Shown in pieces: positions 35,302 to 43,878 of a DNA stretch of 64,000 bases. The DNA is from Rhizobacter sp. (GTDB lineage Bacteria; Pseudomonadota; Gammaproteobacteria; Burkholderiales; Burkholderiaceae_C): contig JAHBZQ010000002.1 in the NCBI GenBank assembly GCA_019635355.1, positions 19,489 through 83,488 on the forward strand. Reading direction: 5' to 3'. Below the pieces are notes generated by a model, which was not told the DNA's origin, did no database searches, and saw only the letters and a list, made by a program, of their open reading frames with translations. Position 1 is the stretch's first letter; each line of letters starts with the position of its first letter. The translations under genes were made by a program, and so were the position numbers.

Positions 35302-36894
35302 CTAGGGCCGCACGAGGATGGCGCGGGCAATCGCGATGCGCTGTCGCTCTCCTCCAGAGAGTCTCAGGCCACGTTCGCCGACCTGGGTGTCGTAGCCGTC
35401 GGGCAGCGAGGCGATGAAGGCATGGATCTGCGCTTGACGTGCGGCCCCTTCGATCTCCTCGCGAGAGGCGTCCAGCCTGCCGATGCCGATGTTTGCGGCG
35501 ATGGAGTCGCTGAAGAGGGTGGTGTCCTGCGCGACGACCGCGACGCTTTGGCGCAGGCGGTCGAGTGCCATACGTTGAATGGGCCACCCGTTCCAGAGGA
35601 TCGTGCCGGACGTGGCCTCGTGGAGTCTCGGCAGCAGGCGGGCGAGCGACGACTTGCCGGCTCCGCTGTGGCCGACGATGGCCATCGTGCTGCCAGCTGG
35701 CACGTGGAGGTCAAGTCCCCGGAGAGCCGGCTCTCCTCGGCCGAGGTCGAGGTGCACGGCCCTGAACAGCAGGTCGGGTGGACCGTCGTTGGTCAGGTGA
35801 GGCGGTGGGGCGTCTGCCGTTGCGGATCCGGTTGCGGGCGGCTGCACGGCCGTCTCCGGCTGCATGCGCATGACCTCGAGCAGGGGACCGGTGAACTCCA
35901 GGCTCTGGGCCAGGTCCCGTATGGCCGAGCCCAGCAGTTCCAGTGGTCGGACCATCTGGAGCATGCAGACGGTCACGAGCACGAATCCGCCCATCGTGAG
36001 CGAGCCCGAGGCTGTAGCCTGGCCGGCGATGAAAAGGGACGATCCCACCGAGGTGGTGAAGGCCGCGGCGACTAACAGACCCGTTCTGGCGCGCTGCGCG
36101 TGCAGCCTGGCCCATCGGCCCTCGAGCAGGCGGGAGGCTTCATCGAAGCGCGTGCGCGCCCTCGGCGCAGCACCGAAGCACTTGATCGTCTCGATGTTGA
36201 GGAGCTTGTCCGCCAGCTCGCCGTGAAGCTGCAGGCCGGCCTGTGAGACCGACTTGCCGTGGATCCGCGCCCGTCGGGCGCCGCGCGCGAAGATGAGGCC
36301 GTAGGCCAAGGCACTGAGCGCAAAGATCCCGACGAGGGCGGGTTGCCCGAGCTGCGCGAGGACGAGCAGCACGGTCAGCAGCTCGACCAGCACCGGGAGG
36401 CACTGCAGGAGGCTGTTGAGCCCCATTTGGCACCCGGCCGCCGCTTGCACCAGGCCGTTGGCGAGCGCGCCGGTGGACCGCCCGGTGTGGAAGGCGAGCG
36501 GCAGTTCCAGGAGATGGGCGAGGTATCGCCGGCTGAGTCGGGCATGCAGACGCTGCTCGGTCAACCCGGCGAGGAACAGCCGGAGTTCGGCCAGCACGCG
36601 GCCGACAGCCAGGGCCAGCAGGTAGGCCGCGCCGAGCCAGAGCATGGGGCTGGGGTCGGAGGAATGCGCGGTGCTGGCGGCACTGCCATCGTCGACCTGC
36701 GAAAGTCTCAGGGCGTCGACGAGGTGCTGAAGTGCAAGCGGCGCGAGTCCGGCGAGCACGCTGCCGGAGGCTGCCAGCACCAGGATTGCGGCAAGCTGGC
36801 AACGGAGCCGCGGGTCCGCCGAGTCGGCCAGCAGCTCCAGAAGAGACCGGAGTGTCGCCAGTGCCGTGGGTGGACGATTCAGGGCATCAGCCAC
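35302..36894 (-). CDS. Lasso peptide ABC exporter (D protein), C-terminally truncated
   Basis: ABC transporter with fused membrane and ATPase domains, 530 residues from the GTG at 36894, which overlaps the C gene stop by eight bases. Membrane helices fill about residues 25-310. Walker A GHSGAGKS is at 408-415 and the signature LSGGE at 512-516. The frame ends AIARAILVRP then stop, so the Walker B strand, D-loop and H-loop (about 60-70 residues) are missing. No continuation is found in any frame of 35163-35301, which reads like unrelated or IS-derived DNA. In intact loci D exports the mature lasso peptide and gives self-immunity. As it stands ATP hydrolysis should fail. The N-terminal helices and overlap confirm identity. 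Confidence 0.88.
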   Translation of the reverse strand: MADALNRPPTALATLRSLLELLADSADPRLRCQLAAILVLAASGSVLAGLAPLALQHLVDALRLSQVDDGSAASTAHSSDPSPMLWLGAAYLLALAVGRVLAELRLFLAGLTEQRLHARLSRRYLAHLLELPLAFHTGRSTGALANGLVQAAAGCQMGLNSLLQCLPVLVELLTVLLVLAQLGQPALVGIFALSALAYGLIFARGARRARIHGKSVSQAGLQLHGELADKLLNIETIKCFGAAPRARTRFDEASRLLEGRWARLHAQRARTGLLVAAAFTTSVGSSLFIAGQATASGSLTMGGFVLVTVCMLQMVRPLELLGSAIRDLAQSLEFTGPLLEVMRMQPETAVQPPATGSATADAPPPHLTNDGPPDLLFRAVHLDLGRGEPALRGLDLHVPAGSTMAIVGHSGAGKSSLARLLPRLHEATSGTILWNGWPIQRMALDRLRQSVAVVAQDTTLFSDSIAANIGIGRLDASREEIEGAARQAQIHAFIASLPDGYDTQVGERGLRLSGGERQRIAIARAILVRP

Positions 36895-38701
36895 GCTGGC
36901 TCCGCAGTGCGGTCCACCTGCGGTGCCAGGCCTCGATGGCGAGCAGCATGTGAATCTCGCCCGGGCGAACGGAACCTGCGCCGGCCTGGGCTGAGAGTGC
37001 CTGCTCGGCGCGCTGCCTGTCGACCAGTCCTTGCCGGACCAGCACGCCGTCGAGCAGGAGTTCCCGGGTGAAACCGAGGTTGCGGTCCAGGATGGTCTGC
37101 AGCACTTCCTGTAGACCGCCTTTGGATCGGCGACGGGCGATCTCAGGGGGAAGGTCTCCCCAGAACGCCTCTCGGACCAGTCCTCGTGCCTGCCCCTTGT
37201 GGGCAAGAAGGTAGCTGGGGATGCGGAGGCAGAGCTCAATCAGCGGTTGTGACAGCAGCGGGTGCACCAGCTCTGGCGCCGCCTCGCGGTGCCAGGGGTC
37301 GTAGTAGCTGCCGACCTGGACGAGCTGAAGCACCTGCTCGAGCTTGCCGATGGGCAGCTCGGCGACTTCACTTCTCACCGGGTGTGCGAATCGCTCCGCG
37401 TCGGCCGTGGACGACCAGACGGCTTCGGAGACCAAGGTCCAGGGCCGGTGGATCAACGGTGGCGGCAGGCCCTTTCGCAGGCGGTCGGCGATGGCCTGAC
37501 GCAGCACCTCCTTGAGGGACACCTTGCCCAGTCGTGCCGCGTCCATGAGCGCAGCGGGCAGCCCGCGATCGATGCCGCGAATGCGGAGGTAGTCGGCGGC
37601 GGGCCACCAGCGCTGGAACTCGAAGAAGAGCTGGTCGCCGCCTGCCCCGGTGAACATCACGGTCGAGCCGATCCGCCTTGCCAGCTCGGCGTCCGTTCGT
37701 CCGGCGATGCGGCCCGCGTAGGGTGCAGGGCGGGGCATCAGCGCGAGGTCCAGGATCCGTTCCAGCACAAAGTCCTCGTCGCGTCGCAGCTCGACGAGCT
37801 CGAGGCCGGCGCGGCTTGCCGCCAGTCGGGCGAAGTGCCGCTCGTCGCTGTCGGCGCCGGGCGAGTGGTAGTTCAGGCAGGTGACGGCTGTGTGGGTCTG
37901 GTCGGCCGAGAGGCAGGCGGCGAGGATCGATGAGTCCAGGCCGCCGGACAGGCGCAGCACGAGGGAAGGGTAGACCTCGGCCCAGGCTCGCACGCACTGG
38001 CGGACGGTGCGGCGCAGCGTGTCGCGGGCCAAGGAGACGTCGTCCAGCGGCGCGGCCAGGGCGTGGTCCGAGAGCTTCCACAGAAGCCGGGACCTTCTTG
38101 CACCTGGACCGAGGATCACGCACTCTCCCGCCAGCACCTGCGTCACGCCTTCGAGGGCCGTGGGCCGGCCGCCGAGGTCACCAAGTGCCAATTGGGCTGC
38201 CAGGCTCGGCCAGTCGATCTCCGGAACGGGCAAGGCAGGCGGGCCGTTCAGGAGGTCCTCGAGCCAGGAGAAGCAGAGGTCGATGTCGCCATGCCGGACC
38301 AGAAAACACGGCAGGCCGCCGCTCGGGTCCCGGAGCACCTGGGCATCGGCACCCGGTGAGACGACGAATGCGATGTAGCGTCCCCAGTACCGGTCGACCA
38401 GATGCCTGCCGCCGGTGTCCTCGATCTGCGTCGTCTCTCCTGGGGCCGTCACGAAGTGGTCGGCCTCGATACGGCGGGCTTCGCTGTCGAAGAGTCGCCC
38501 GAGGACCAGGCCTCGGTTTCCTGCAAGCGGGTAGGACTCGTTGATGCCGGCGCGCTCACCCGTCACGAGAACCTGCAGCCCCTCGCCGGAGAAAGTCAGC
38601 CGCCAGCCAGGCTGGCTTCGGATGGCAGTCGCCAGACTCATGGCCTGGGCGGTGGCGGCATCCGAGCGCGTGTTCCAGTGCAGCGCGACGTAGCGGAGCA
38701 T
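36887..38701 (-). CDS. Lasso peptide macrolactam synthetase (C protein, asparagine-synthase-like)
   Basis: 604 residues with asparagine-synthetase B architecture. The N-terminal Ntn-like domain (about 1-200) begins MLRY, without the Cys nucleophile of a glutaminase. The ATP-PPi domain carries SGGLDSS at 252-258. C proteins adenylate the ring Glu or Asp side chain and join it to the core Gly1 amine. It lies 20 bases after B and overlaps D. Length and the missing glutaminase Cys match known lasso cyclases. Intact; cytoplasmic, acting with B. Confidence 0.93.
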   Translation of the reverse strand: MLRYVALHWNTRSDAATAQAMSLATAIRSQPGWRLTFSGEGLQVLVTGERAGINESYPLAGNRGLVLGRLFDSEARRIEADHFVTAPGETTQIEDTGGRHLVDRYWGRYIAFVVSPGADAQVLRDPSGGLPCFLVRHGDIDLCFSWLEDLLNGPPALPVPEIDWPSLAAQLALGDLGGRPTALEGVTQVLAGECVILGPGARRSRLLWKLSDHALAAPLDDVSLARDTLRRTVRQCVRAWAEVYPSLVLRLSGGLDSSILAACLSADQTHTAVTCLNYHSPGADSDERHFARLAASRAGLELVELRRDEDFVLERILDLALMPRPAPYAGRIAGRTDAELARRIGSTVMFTGAGGDQLFFEFQRWWPAADYLRIRGIDRGLPAALMDAARLGKVSLKEVLRQAIADRLRKGLPPPLIHRPWTLVSEAVWSSTADAERFAHPVRSEVAELPIGKLEQVLQLVQVGSYYDPWHREAAPELVHPLLSQPLIELCLRIPSYLLAHKGQARGLVREAFWGDLPPEIARRRSKGGLQEVLQTILDRNLGFTRELLLDGVLVRQGLVDRQRAEQALSAQAGAGSVRPGEIHMLLAIEAWHRRWTALRSQRG

Positions 38702-38721
38702 GTGGTCGGTGCGTCGGTTGG

Positions 38722-39462
38722 CTAGGCGACCAGGATCGGCTCGTAGTGACGGACGGTGTCATGCAGGTCGTTGACGACCATGCTGCCCATCTGCACCCAG
38801 GCATGCGCCGCAAAGGGCTGCGACTTGACGCCGATGACCCAGTGCGCGGCGATACCCTCCCTGGCCAGGAAGCTGACGCAGGTGAGAGAGTCATGCAGGC
38901 AGCGGTCCCGCGCGGTGAGCAGCAGTGGTCGCAGCCGGTGGAACGCCGAGATCGCGGCGTCGAGTCTCGAAGACGACTCGGCCTCTGCGGGCGGATGCGG
39001 GTCTCTCGCGTGGGTGACCTGGGTCGCGATCTCCTGGAGCGAGCGGGTCCGGATTGCGCGGCTCGCCCAGACCGCCGCGCCGATGAGGTGCCAGGCTCGG
39101 CGTGCGCCGACTGGAGGGGTTGGGTTTGCGGCGCTGGGCTCCCAGGAAGTCGTGGCGAGGGGCAATGGCTGGTCTTCCACCGGTACGGGCGGCAGGCGGG
39201 TCAGCAGGTTCTGCTTGGCCAAGGGACGGAGCAGCTTCTCGGTGTTGTGGGTACCCAGGCGGATGGGCAACAGCTGCCGGCCTTGCGGTAGCGGCGGGTC
39301 GCCTTTGACCAGGCGGGCCCACAGGTCTCCTGGGACGGACAGGTACCTGCTGCGACGCAGGTCCAGCAGGACGACCTGGTCGGTCAGGACGCAGGCCCGA
39401 ACGTGGTCGGCGAGCCGCAGCGGACATGGCAGGGTTTCGTCGGCGGCGTCCATGAAGAGCAT
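38722..39462 (-). CDS. Lasso peptide leader recognition and peptidase protein (fused B1-B2)
   Basis: 246 residues. The N-terminal part (about 10-90; LADHVRACVLTDQVVLLDLR and RYLSVPGDLWARL) is a PqqD-like leader-binding domain. The C-terminal part (about 120-246) is the transglutaminase-like protease with Cys188 (RDRCLHDSL), His220 (AAHAWVQMG) and Asp232 (VNDLHD); this spacing matches McjB-type enzymes. It removes the leader of the A precursor and activates it for C. The ATG at 39462 is used; Met4 is also possible as neither has a strong ribosome-binding site. It follows A by 125 bases containing a stable hairpin. Fused B is the usual proteobacterial form. Confidence 0.92.
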   Translation of the reverse strand: MLFMDAADETLPCPLRLADHVRACVLTDQVVLLDLRRSRYLSVPGDLWARLVKGDPPLPQGRQLLPIRLGTHNTEKLLRPLAKQNLLTRLPPVPVEDQPLPLATTSWEPSAANPTPPVGARRAWHLIGAAVWASRAIRTRSLQEIATQVTHARDPHPPAEAESSSRLDAAISAFHRLRPLLLTARDRCLHDSLTCVSFLAREGIAAHWVIGVKSQPFAAHAWVQMGSMVVNDLHDTVRHYEPILVA

Positions 39463-39512
39463 GCGTGTTGCGCCGGTTCAGTGCCTGGGCACGGTGACAG
39501 GGCATGGTGGCG

Positions 39513-39543
39513 GGCCACCGGTGGCGCAAGCCAACCGGTGGCC
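39513..39543 (-). terminator. Stem-loop between lasso A and B genes
   Basis: Perfect 10-bp inverted repeat GGCCACCGGT / ACCGGTGGCC with an 11-base loop, and no T run. Such A-B hairpins are known in proteobacterial lasso loci and are thought to attenuate read-through or protect the A message, raising precursor levels over enzyme levels (known pattern, recalled). Confidence 0.7.
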
Positions 39544-39587
39544 AGGAACGGCTGCGGTTCAAAGCGATCGCAGCGGGTACCGCCGGC

Positions 39588-39707
39588 TCATTCGCGGTAG
39601 ATGTAGTCGGGGTTCTCCTCGCCCAGCAGCGGGAAGTTGTGCCCCTGGGTCAGCGCCTTGGCGTCGCCCAGCTCGATGACTTCCGGCGTTTCGAGATCCT
39701 TCTCCAT
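39588..39707 (-). CDS. Lasso peptide precursor (A protein), 39 aa
   Basis: Small gene with AAGGAG (39714-39719) six bases before the ATG. Leader: MEKDLETPEVIELGDAKAL then TQ. Core: GHNFPLLGEENPDYIYRE. The leader has Thr at -2 relative to Gly1, required by B proteins, and the core has Gly1 and Glu9, giving a 9-residue macrolactam ring. Thread: E10 to E18, with Tyr14 and Tyr16 as likely plugs. It sits directly upstream of B, C and D. From memory the core pattern (Glu9, acidic 10, Asn11-Pro12, Arg17) is close to rubrivinodin of Rubrivivax, but the ring sequence differs. The gene was read directly from the sequence because it is too short for ordinary gene finding. Product structure and bioactivity are unknown. 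Confidence 0.92.
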   Translation of the reverse strand: MEKDLETPEVIELGDAKALTQGHNFPLLGEENPDYIYRE

Positions 39708-40044
39708 GTCTGGCTCCTTGAGGGTTGGGAACAGGATTGCCGGTGACCTGAGGCGTCAACGGCGTCGACACGGTAGGTCGCGTACGGGCTGTTGCTCAAG
39801 TGGGATCTGGATGTGATGTCGGTCGTTCGGTCGGGCCGGCAGACAGCGCCTGCTGGTGCAATCGCATTGCATCCACTTCGATGGGTAGGCACAGCAGCCG
39901 TGCTTGCATTCGGTCGTGGAGACCTTTGCTGCCTTCAGGGCACCTCTGTGTCGGAGTGCCTGTCGCAGCTGGCCTGCGGGAGGCTTGGGGCACAACTTAC
40001 AAAACTCCACTGAGGGGTTGGCTTGCCTCAGGCGTCTATCGAAG
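39708..40044 (-). promoter_or_regulatory. Divergent intergenic region; lasso operon promoter expected here
   Basis: 337 bases between the lasso precursor and the oppositely oriented Y1-transposase-like gene. It must hold the lasso operon promoter. No sequence close to a sigma-70 or ECF consensus could be assigned with confidence; TTGACG near 39755 on the minus strand is the best -35-like hexamer. No second precursor-like peptide was found here. Confidence 0.45.
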
Positions 40045-41085
40045 ATGGCGCAGCAGGATGCCCCCAGGACTGGCGACTCAAGGCCGAGAACGACCTGGCA
40101 TCTCTGCTGGCAGGCTGCCGTCGGCCGAGAGTTCTTCCCCGAACTCTCGTTGCGCGCCAAAATTCGTGACCGCGTCGTCGATGCCCACCGAACCCGCGGT
40201 CGGGTGCTGGTCGACTACTGCCTGCTGCCGACCGAGATCCATCTGATTGCCGAGCTTGAGCATGGCGATGCGCCGGGAGACCTGGCCAGAGCCATCGGCA
40301 GTGTCGTGACGCGCTGGGTCAGGGAGGCCTGGCCGGTGCGCAGTCCGGTGCTGGCGGGTCCGTTTCATGCCCACCAGATCCAGGACGAAGAAGACCTCCG
40401 TCGCGAGATTCGCTTGCTGGCCTGGCGACCGGTGGCGCTGGGCGCGTCGAGGGGGCCGACCTTCCATCGGGACGGTGCGCTTCGTGTTGCCCTGGGGCGC
40501 CGACCTGGCGATGGATTCGACTCGCGACCGATGTTGTGTCTGTTCGGAACGACGGTCGTCGGCGCCCGAGCTGCGCTTCTCTCCTGGGTCCTGCAGAAGC
40601 CATCAGAGGCCGAGAGGCGTGCCTGGGAGATCTCGCGCGGACTGGTGCTGGTCCGAAGCGGCCAGGAGGGGCAACGTCTCGTTGCGCGCCAGGTCAAGAG
40701 CCAAGCGGCTGCCGCGCTGATTGCCGCGGCAGGTGACCAGGGCGTCGAAGGAGCGATTCGGTTGCTTGCGACCTGGGTGAGCGCAAGGATGGGCGGTGCG
40801 GGAGCCGTGGATCTCCACGCTGGTGTGGATGCTGCCGCTGTGCGTGGCCGGGCACTGGTCGCGCGGCTGGTAAAGGAACACAGGCTCTGCTCGTCGGCGA
40901 CGGTGGCAAGGCACTTTGGGCGCACCAAGGCGACCCTGAGCGAGCAAATGCTGGCCAGCCGCGGGCGATTGGCGGACTCGGAGATCGTTCACACGCCGAT
41001 CTCACGCATCCTCGATGACGTCTCCAGCCTTCGCTCGGCTACTGGGCCGTCCGTCGTCGACCAGCCCGTCATCGACCCGCCCTAG
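40045..41085 (+). CDS. Degenerate Y1-transposase-like (RAYT/IS200-type) protein
   Basis: 346 residues from ATG 40045; an upstream extension to 39904 is unlikely. The N-terminal half resembles the Y1/REP-associated transposase fold: WQAAVGREFFPELSLRAKIR then GRVLVDYCLLPTEIHLIAEL, where active enzymes have MPNHVHLL. Here the first His of the HUH pair is Glu (TEIH), so DNA nicking is doubtful. The C-terminus carries a DnaA-type HTH (HRLCSSATVARHFGRTKATL then SEQMLASRG) as in RAYT proteins. It is followed on the same strand by a tyrosine-recombinase-like gene and a DUF1173 gene. It may have become a DNA-binding protein without nicking activity. Family call moderate. Confidence 0.65.
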   Translation: MAQQDAPRTGDSRPRTTWHLCWQAAVGREFFPELSLRAKIRDRVVDAHRTRGRVLVDYCLLPTEIHLIAELEHGDAPGDLARAIGSVVTRWVREAWPVRSPVLAGPFHAHQIQDEEDLRREIRLLAWRPVALGASRGPTFHRDGALRVALGRRPGDGFDSRPMLCLFGTTVVGARAALLSWVLQKPSEAERRAWEISRGLVLVRSGQEGQRLVARQVKSQAAAALIAAAGDQGVEGAIRLLATWVSARMGGAGAVDLHAGVDAAAVRGRALVARLVKEHRLCSSATVARHFGRTKATLSEQMLASRGRLADSEIVHTPISRILDDVSSLRSATGPSVVDQPVIDPP

Positions 41086-41281
41086 GCGCGGTCCACGACC
41101 GAACGTTGACACGACTCGTGCCAGTGATCGGAGATGGAAGATTGCTCCGTGCCGCAGCTATGGCCGTAGCAAGCTCTTGTCGCACCTGACGCTGCAGTTC
41201 GGTGACCTTGAGGGCTTTACGGGGCAACGAGGTTCGGAGCATGTTTGTGGCGCCGGGCTGAGCGCCTGGAGGAGATGCTCG

Positions 41282-42217
41282 ATGCAGGAAGTCGAACCGG
41301 CAAGGACCGATGGGGTCCTGCGATCGATCAGGATGCTGAAGGCGGTCTTGGATGGCGAGACCTACGAGTGCGTCGCTGAGCGGTTCGGCGTGACGCGCAC
41401 CGCGGTGGAGCGCCGCATCAAGAACCTGGCCATCAGGTTGTGCCGCCGTGGCGGCATCGAGGGGATGAATCCTGATGCGCCTGCCTTCGTGCAGCGCCTG
41501 AGGAATCGGCGAGACGCGCTTCTCGCGGCACTCGATGAATTCGAGCCGGAGGTGCCTGACCGCTCGCGCTCGAGCCGGATCGTCAGCGCCCAGGAGATCG
41601 AGAGCGCCGCGCAGCGCATCCGGGGCCGGAGCAGCCGGCCCTGGCACGACCAGGCCTTGTTCCTGCTGCCGTTCGCAACCGGGGCGCGGCCGCTTGAGAT
41701 CGCGAGACTCGAGGTTCGCGACTACCTCAACAGCGACGGCACGGTGCGCATCGCTTCTGAGATGCGTGCAGAGGCCACGAACTCCGGGCGGGCACGGCCG
41801 CTGTTCTTCACCAGTGGCCGGCTCAATGCGGCGCTGGACCTCTACCTGGCCGAGAGGCTCGCCCAGGGCCTGGGATTGGGCGATCCAGGGGCCTTCCGGG
41901 GGCTGAAGCCTGAGAGCCCGCTGTTTCTGTCGGCCAGTGGGGAGGGTTTCAGGATCATCGAGATCCGGGAGGGAGGGCAGTGCCGCTGCCTGTGCCGCTC
42001 GATCCAGGAGGCCTACCGCAAGCTGTTCCGGTATGCCGAGATGCGCAACGTGACGGCACTGTCCGTGCGGTTGACGTTGGCCATGCGGTTGTACGAGCGC
42101 GGTGCCGACGAGGAGCAGGTCGGGCTGCTGTTCGGCATCCATGGCCGAGGTGCGGTGCGGGAGTTGTTTCCGCGGCCCCGCCCGCCGGTGTCCGAGTTGG
42201 TGCGTGAACTGATCTGA
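41282..42217 (+). CDS. Degenerate tyrosine-recombinase-like protein with N-terminal HTH
   Basis: 311 residues; the start at 41282 is fixed by GGAGGAG eight bases upstream. N-terminal HTH: YECVAERFGVTRTAVERRIK. The C-terminal domain resembles phage-integrase-type recombinases: FATGARPLEIARLEVRDYL holds the first catalytic Arg. The H-x-x-R box reads SVRLTLAMRLYERG without His. The last box reads GIHGRGAVRELFPR, with Phe where the nucleophilic Tyr is expected. Strand transfer therefore looks unlikely unless the Tyr lies elsewhere. It ends 13 bases before the DUF1173 gene. Site-specific recombinase-like genes beside DUF1173 occur on plasmids and integrative elements (recalled). Confidence 0.7.
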   Translation: MQEVEPARTDGVLRSIRMLKAVLDGETYECVAERFGVTRTAVERRIKNLAIRLCRRGGIEGMNPDAPAFVQRLRNRRDALLAALDEFEPEVPDRSRSSRIVSAQEIESAAQRIRGRSSRPWHDQALFLLPFATGARPLEIARLEVRDYLNSDGTVRIASEMRAEATNSGRARPLFFTSGRLNAALDLYLAERLAQGLGLGDPGAFRGLKPESPLFLSASGEGFRIIEIREGGQCRCLCRSIQEAYRKLFRYAEMRNVTALSVRLTLAMRLYERGADEEQVGLLFGIHGRGAVRELFPRPRPPVSELVRELI

Positions 42218-42230
42218 CCGGGACGCTTCT

Positions 42231-43469
42231 GTGGAAGGGCAGCGGTTCTCGATCCTGGGGCAGGCGTGGACGGAAGACGATCCGGGCTGGCAGTCGGTGC
42301 TGGCCCGTGCGCACGACACGACGGAGCGGCCGCGGTGTCTGTGTGTGCCGGGCGGCGTCGAGATGTACGTTGCGCGGCATGGCCAGCTGGTCGTGAAGCG
42401 GATGCCAGACTCAGGGAGCCGTCATCACCCGGCGTGCCCCTCCTACGAGCTGCCGGCCCAGGCTTCGGGCTTGGAGGAATTGCTGGGCGAGGCGGTCATC
42501 GAGTCGGAGACGGGTGAGGTCGATCTTCGTGTCGACTTCCCGTGGACGCGCACCAACGGCAGGGGTAGGGGCTCTGCGCAGAGGGAGTCCGACCCGGCTG
42601 CGGAGGTGGCAGTCGAAAGACGGTGCATGAGTCTGCGGGCGCTGATGCACTACCTGTTCGAGCGAGCAGGCTTCAACCGCTGGACACCGGCGATGGAAGG
42701 CAGGCGCAACCAGGGCGTGCTGCACAAGTACCTGATGGAGGCCGCGGCGGACGTCTCGGTGAAGGGCGAGGCGCTGGTCGATCGCCTCTATGTCCCGGAA
42801 CCGTTCAGCGAGGCCACACGCGCCGAGGCGTCTTGCCGCCGGCGGCAGAAGCTGGCGCTGCTGCGGCATGGAGAAGGATCCGTGCCGCTGGCACTGGTGA
42901 TGGGCGAGTTCAAGTTGTCCGAACCCGCTGTCGGCGGGCATCGGGTGTGGGTGAAGCACATGCCGGACGCGCCGCTGCTCGCCGACGACAAGGCCTGGCG
43001 CCGTATCGAACGGGCTTTTGCGCCGGTGCTGCAGGCGCCGGATGCGGACACCGGCCACAAGGTCCGCCTGATGCTGGCCGCCCTGGTGCGGGCGCGCCGC
43101 GAGTACACCTACCAGATCGATGCAGCCTACCTGATGCTGATGAGCGAGGAGTGGATTCCGCTGGAAGGTGTGCACGAGGTGCCGCTGGTCCAGGCGCTGG
43201 TGGCACAGCGCAGGCGCTTCCTGAAGCCGCTGAGGTACGACGCGCGGTCGGCCGCGGGGTTTGCGAATGCGCTGCTGCTGGATGCGGGGCCGGGGCTGGT
43301 TCCGCTGCACTTGGTGAGCGGGTTCATGTCCCCAACCGATCGAGGCGCCAAGGAGCGTTCGCTCGCGAGGGCGGATGGCGACGCGTGGGTGTGGAGGACG
43401 GATCGGCCCATGCCGCCATTGCCTGCCGTCTCGACCGCCTCTCGCTCCGCCAGCTTGCGCGCGAGCTAA
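42231..43469 (+). CDS. DUF1173 family protein
   Basis: 412 residues from GTG 42231. The N-terminal cysteine region matches the DUF1173 style: RCLCVPGGVEMYVARHG then KRMPDSGSRHHPACPSYELP. C-terminal RSASLRAS may be part of a longer ancestral tail. Such proteins are common on proteobacterial plasmids and genomic islands, often next to an integrase-like gene as here. Function unknown; the paired Cys and His residues could bind zinc. It forms an operon with the recombinase-like gene. Confidence 0.8.
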   Translation: MEGQRFSILGQAWTEDDPGWQSVLARAHDTTERPRCLCVPGGVEMYVARHGQLVVKRMPDSGSRHHPACPSYELPAQASGLEELLGEAVIESETGEVDLRVDFPWTRTNGRGRGSAQRESDPAAEVAVERRCMSLRALMHYLFERAGFNRWTPAMEGRRNQGVLHKYLMEAAADVSVKGEALVDRLYVPEPFSEATRAEASCRRRQKLALLRHGEGSVPLALVMGEFKLSEPAVGGHRVWVKHMPDAPLLADDKAWRRIERAFAPVLQAPDADTGHKVRLMLAALVRARREYTYQIDAAYLMLMSEEWIPLEGVHEVPLVQALVAQRRRFLKPLRYDARSAAGFANALLLDAGPGLVPLHLVSGFMSPTDRGAKERSLARADGDAWVWRTDRPMPPLPAVSTASRSASLRAS

Positions 43470-43878
43470 GGGCGAGGTCTGGTCATGCGCTCGGCAGTAT
43501 GCGGTGGTGGCGGCAGTTAGGGGTCGAGACCGAGAAGTGGCGTGACTGACACCACTGGGCCTCGAGCTCAAGATTGGGTACGGCCACTCTCTCTGCGAGG
43601 CCAGTGTCAGCGACCGCAGGAACCTGCCGTTCGACGTCTGCCGGCGCCTCTGGTCGCAGTGCCCAGGACGCTGTCATCAAGCCCGTTTGCCTGCTGCAAC
43701 TGAGCGCCACCAGCCAAGTCGTGACTACGTCAGTTCTCCATGGGCGCCGTGAGGCGGTACCGACGCAAAGCCGCCATCTGGTTGGGTGTCACCGCTCTGT
43801 TCTGCTGCACCAGTCGCCGATTCGCCTAGAAAGTCGGAGTTCAGCCGCAGTTCATGTCGATAGGCGGTCCTGCCCAAG
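43470..43878. other. No gene recognised
   Basis: About 400 bases between convergent genes (DUF1173 and the nucleotidyltransferase pair). Only short frames; no clear terminator hairpin or att-like repeat was found. Confidence 0.45.

Noticed and set aside
39588..39707. Glu10 rather than Glu9 as the ring-forming residue, or His as core residue 1
   Set aside because: Rings of 7-9 residues are the known range, Gly1 fits the residue rule, and Thr then sits at -2 as B proteins require.
39708..40044. A second lasso precursor upstream of A
   Set aside because: Minus-strand frames here lack a leader Thr-x-Gly junction with an acidic residue 7-9 positions later.
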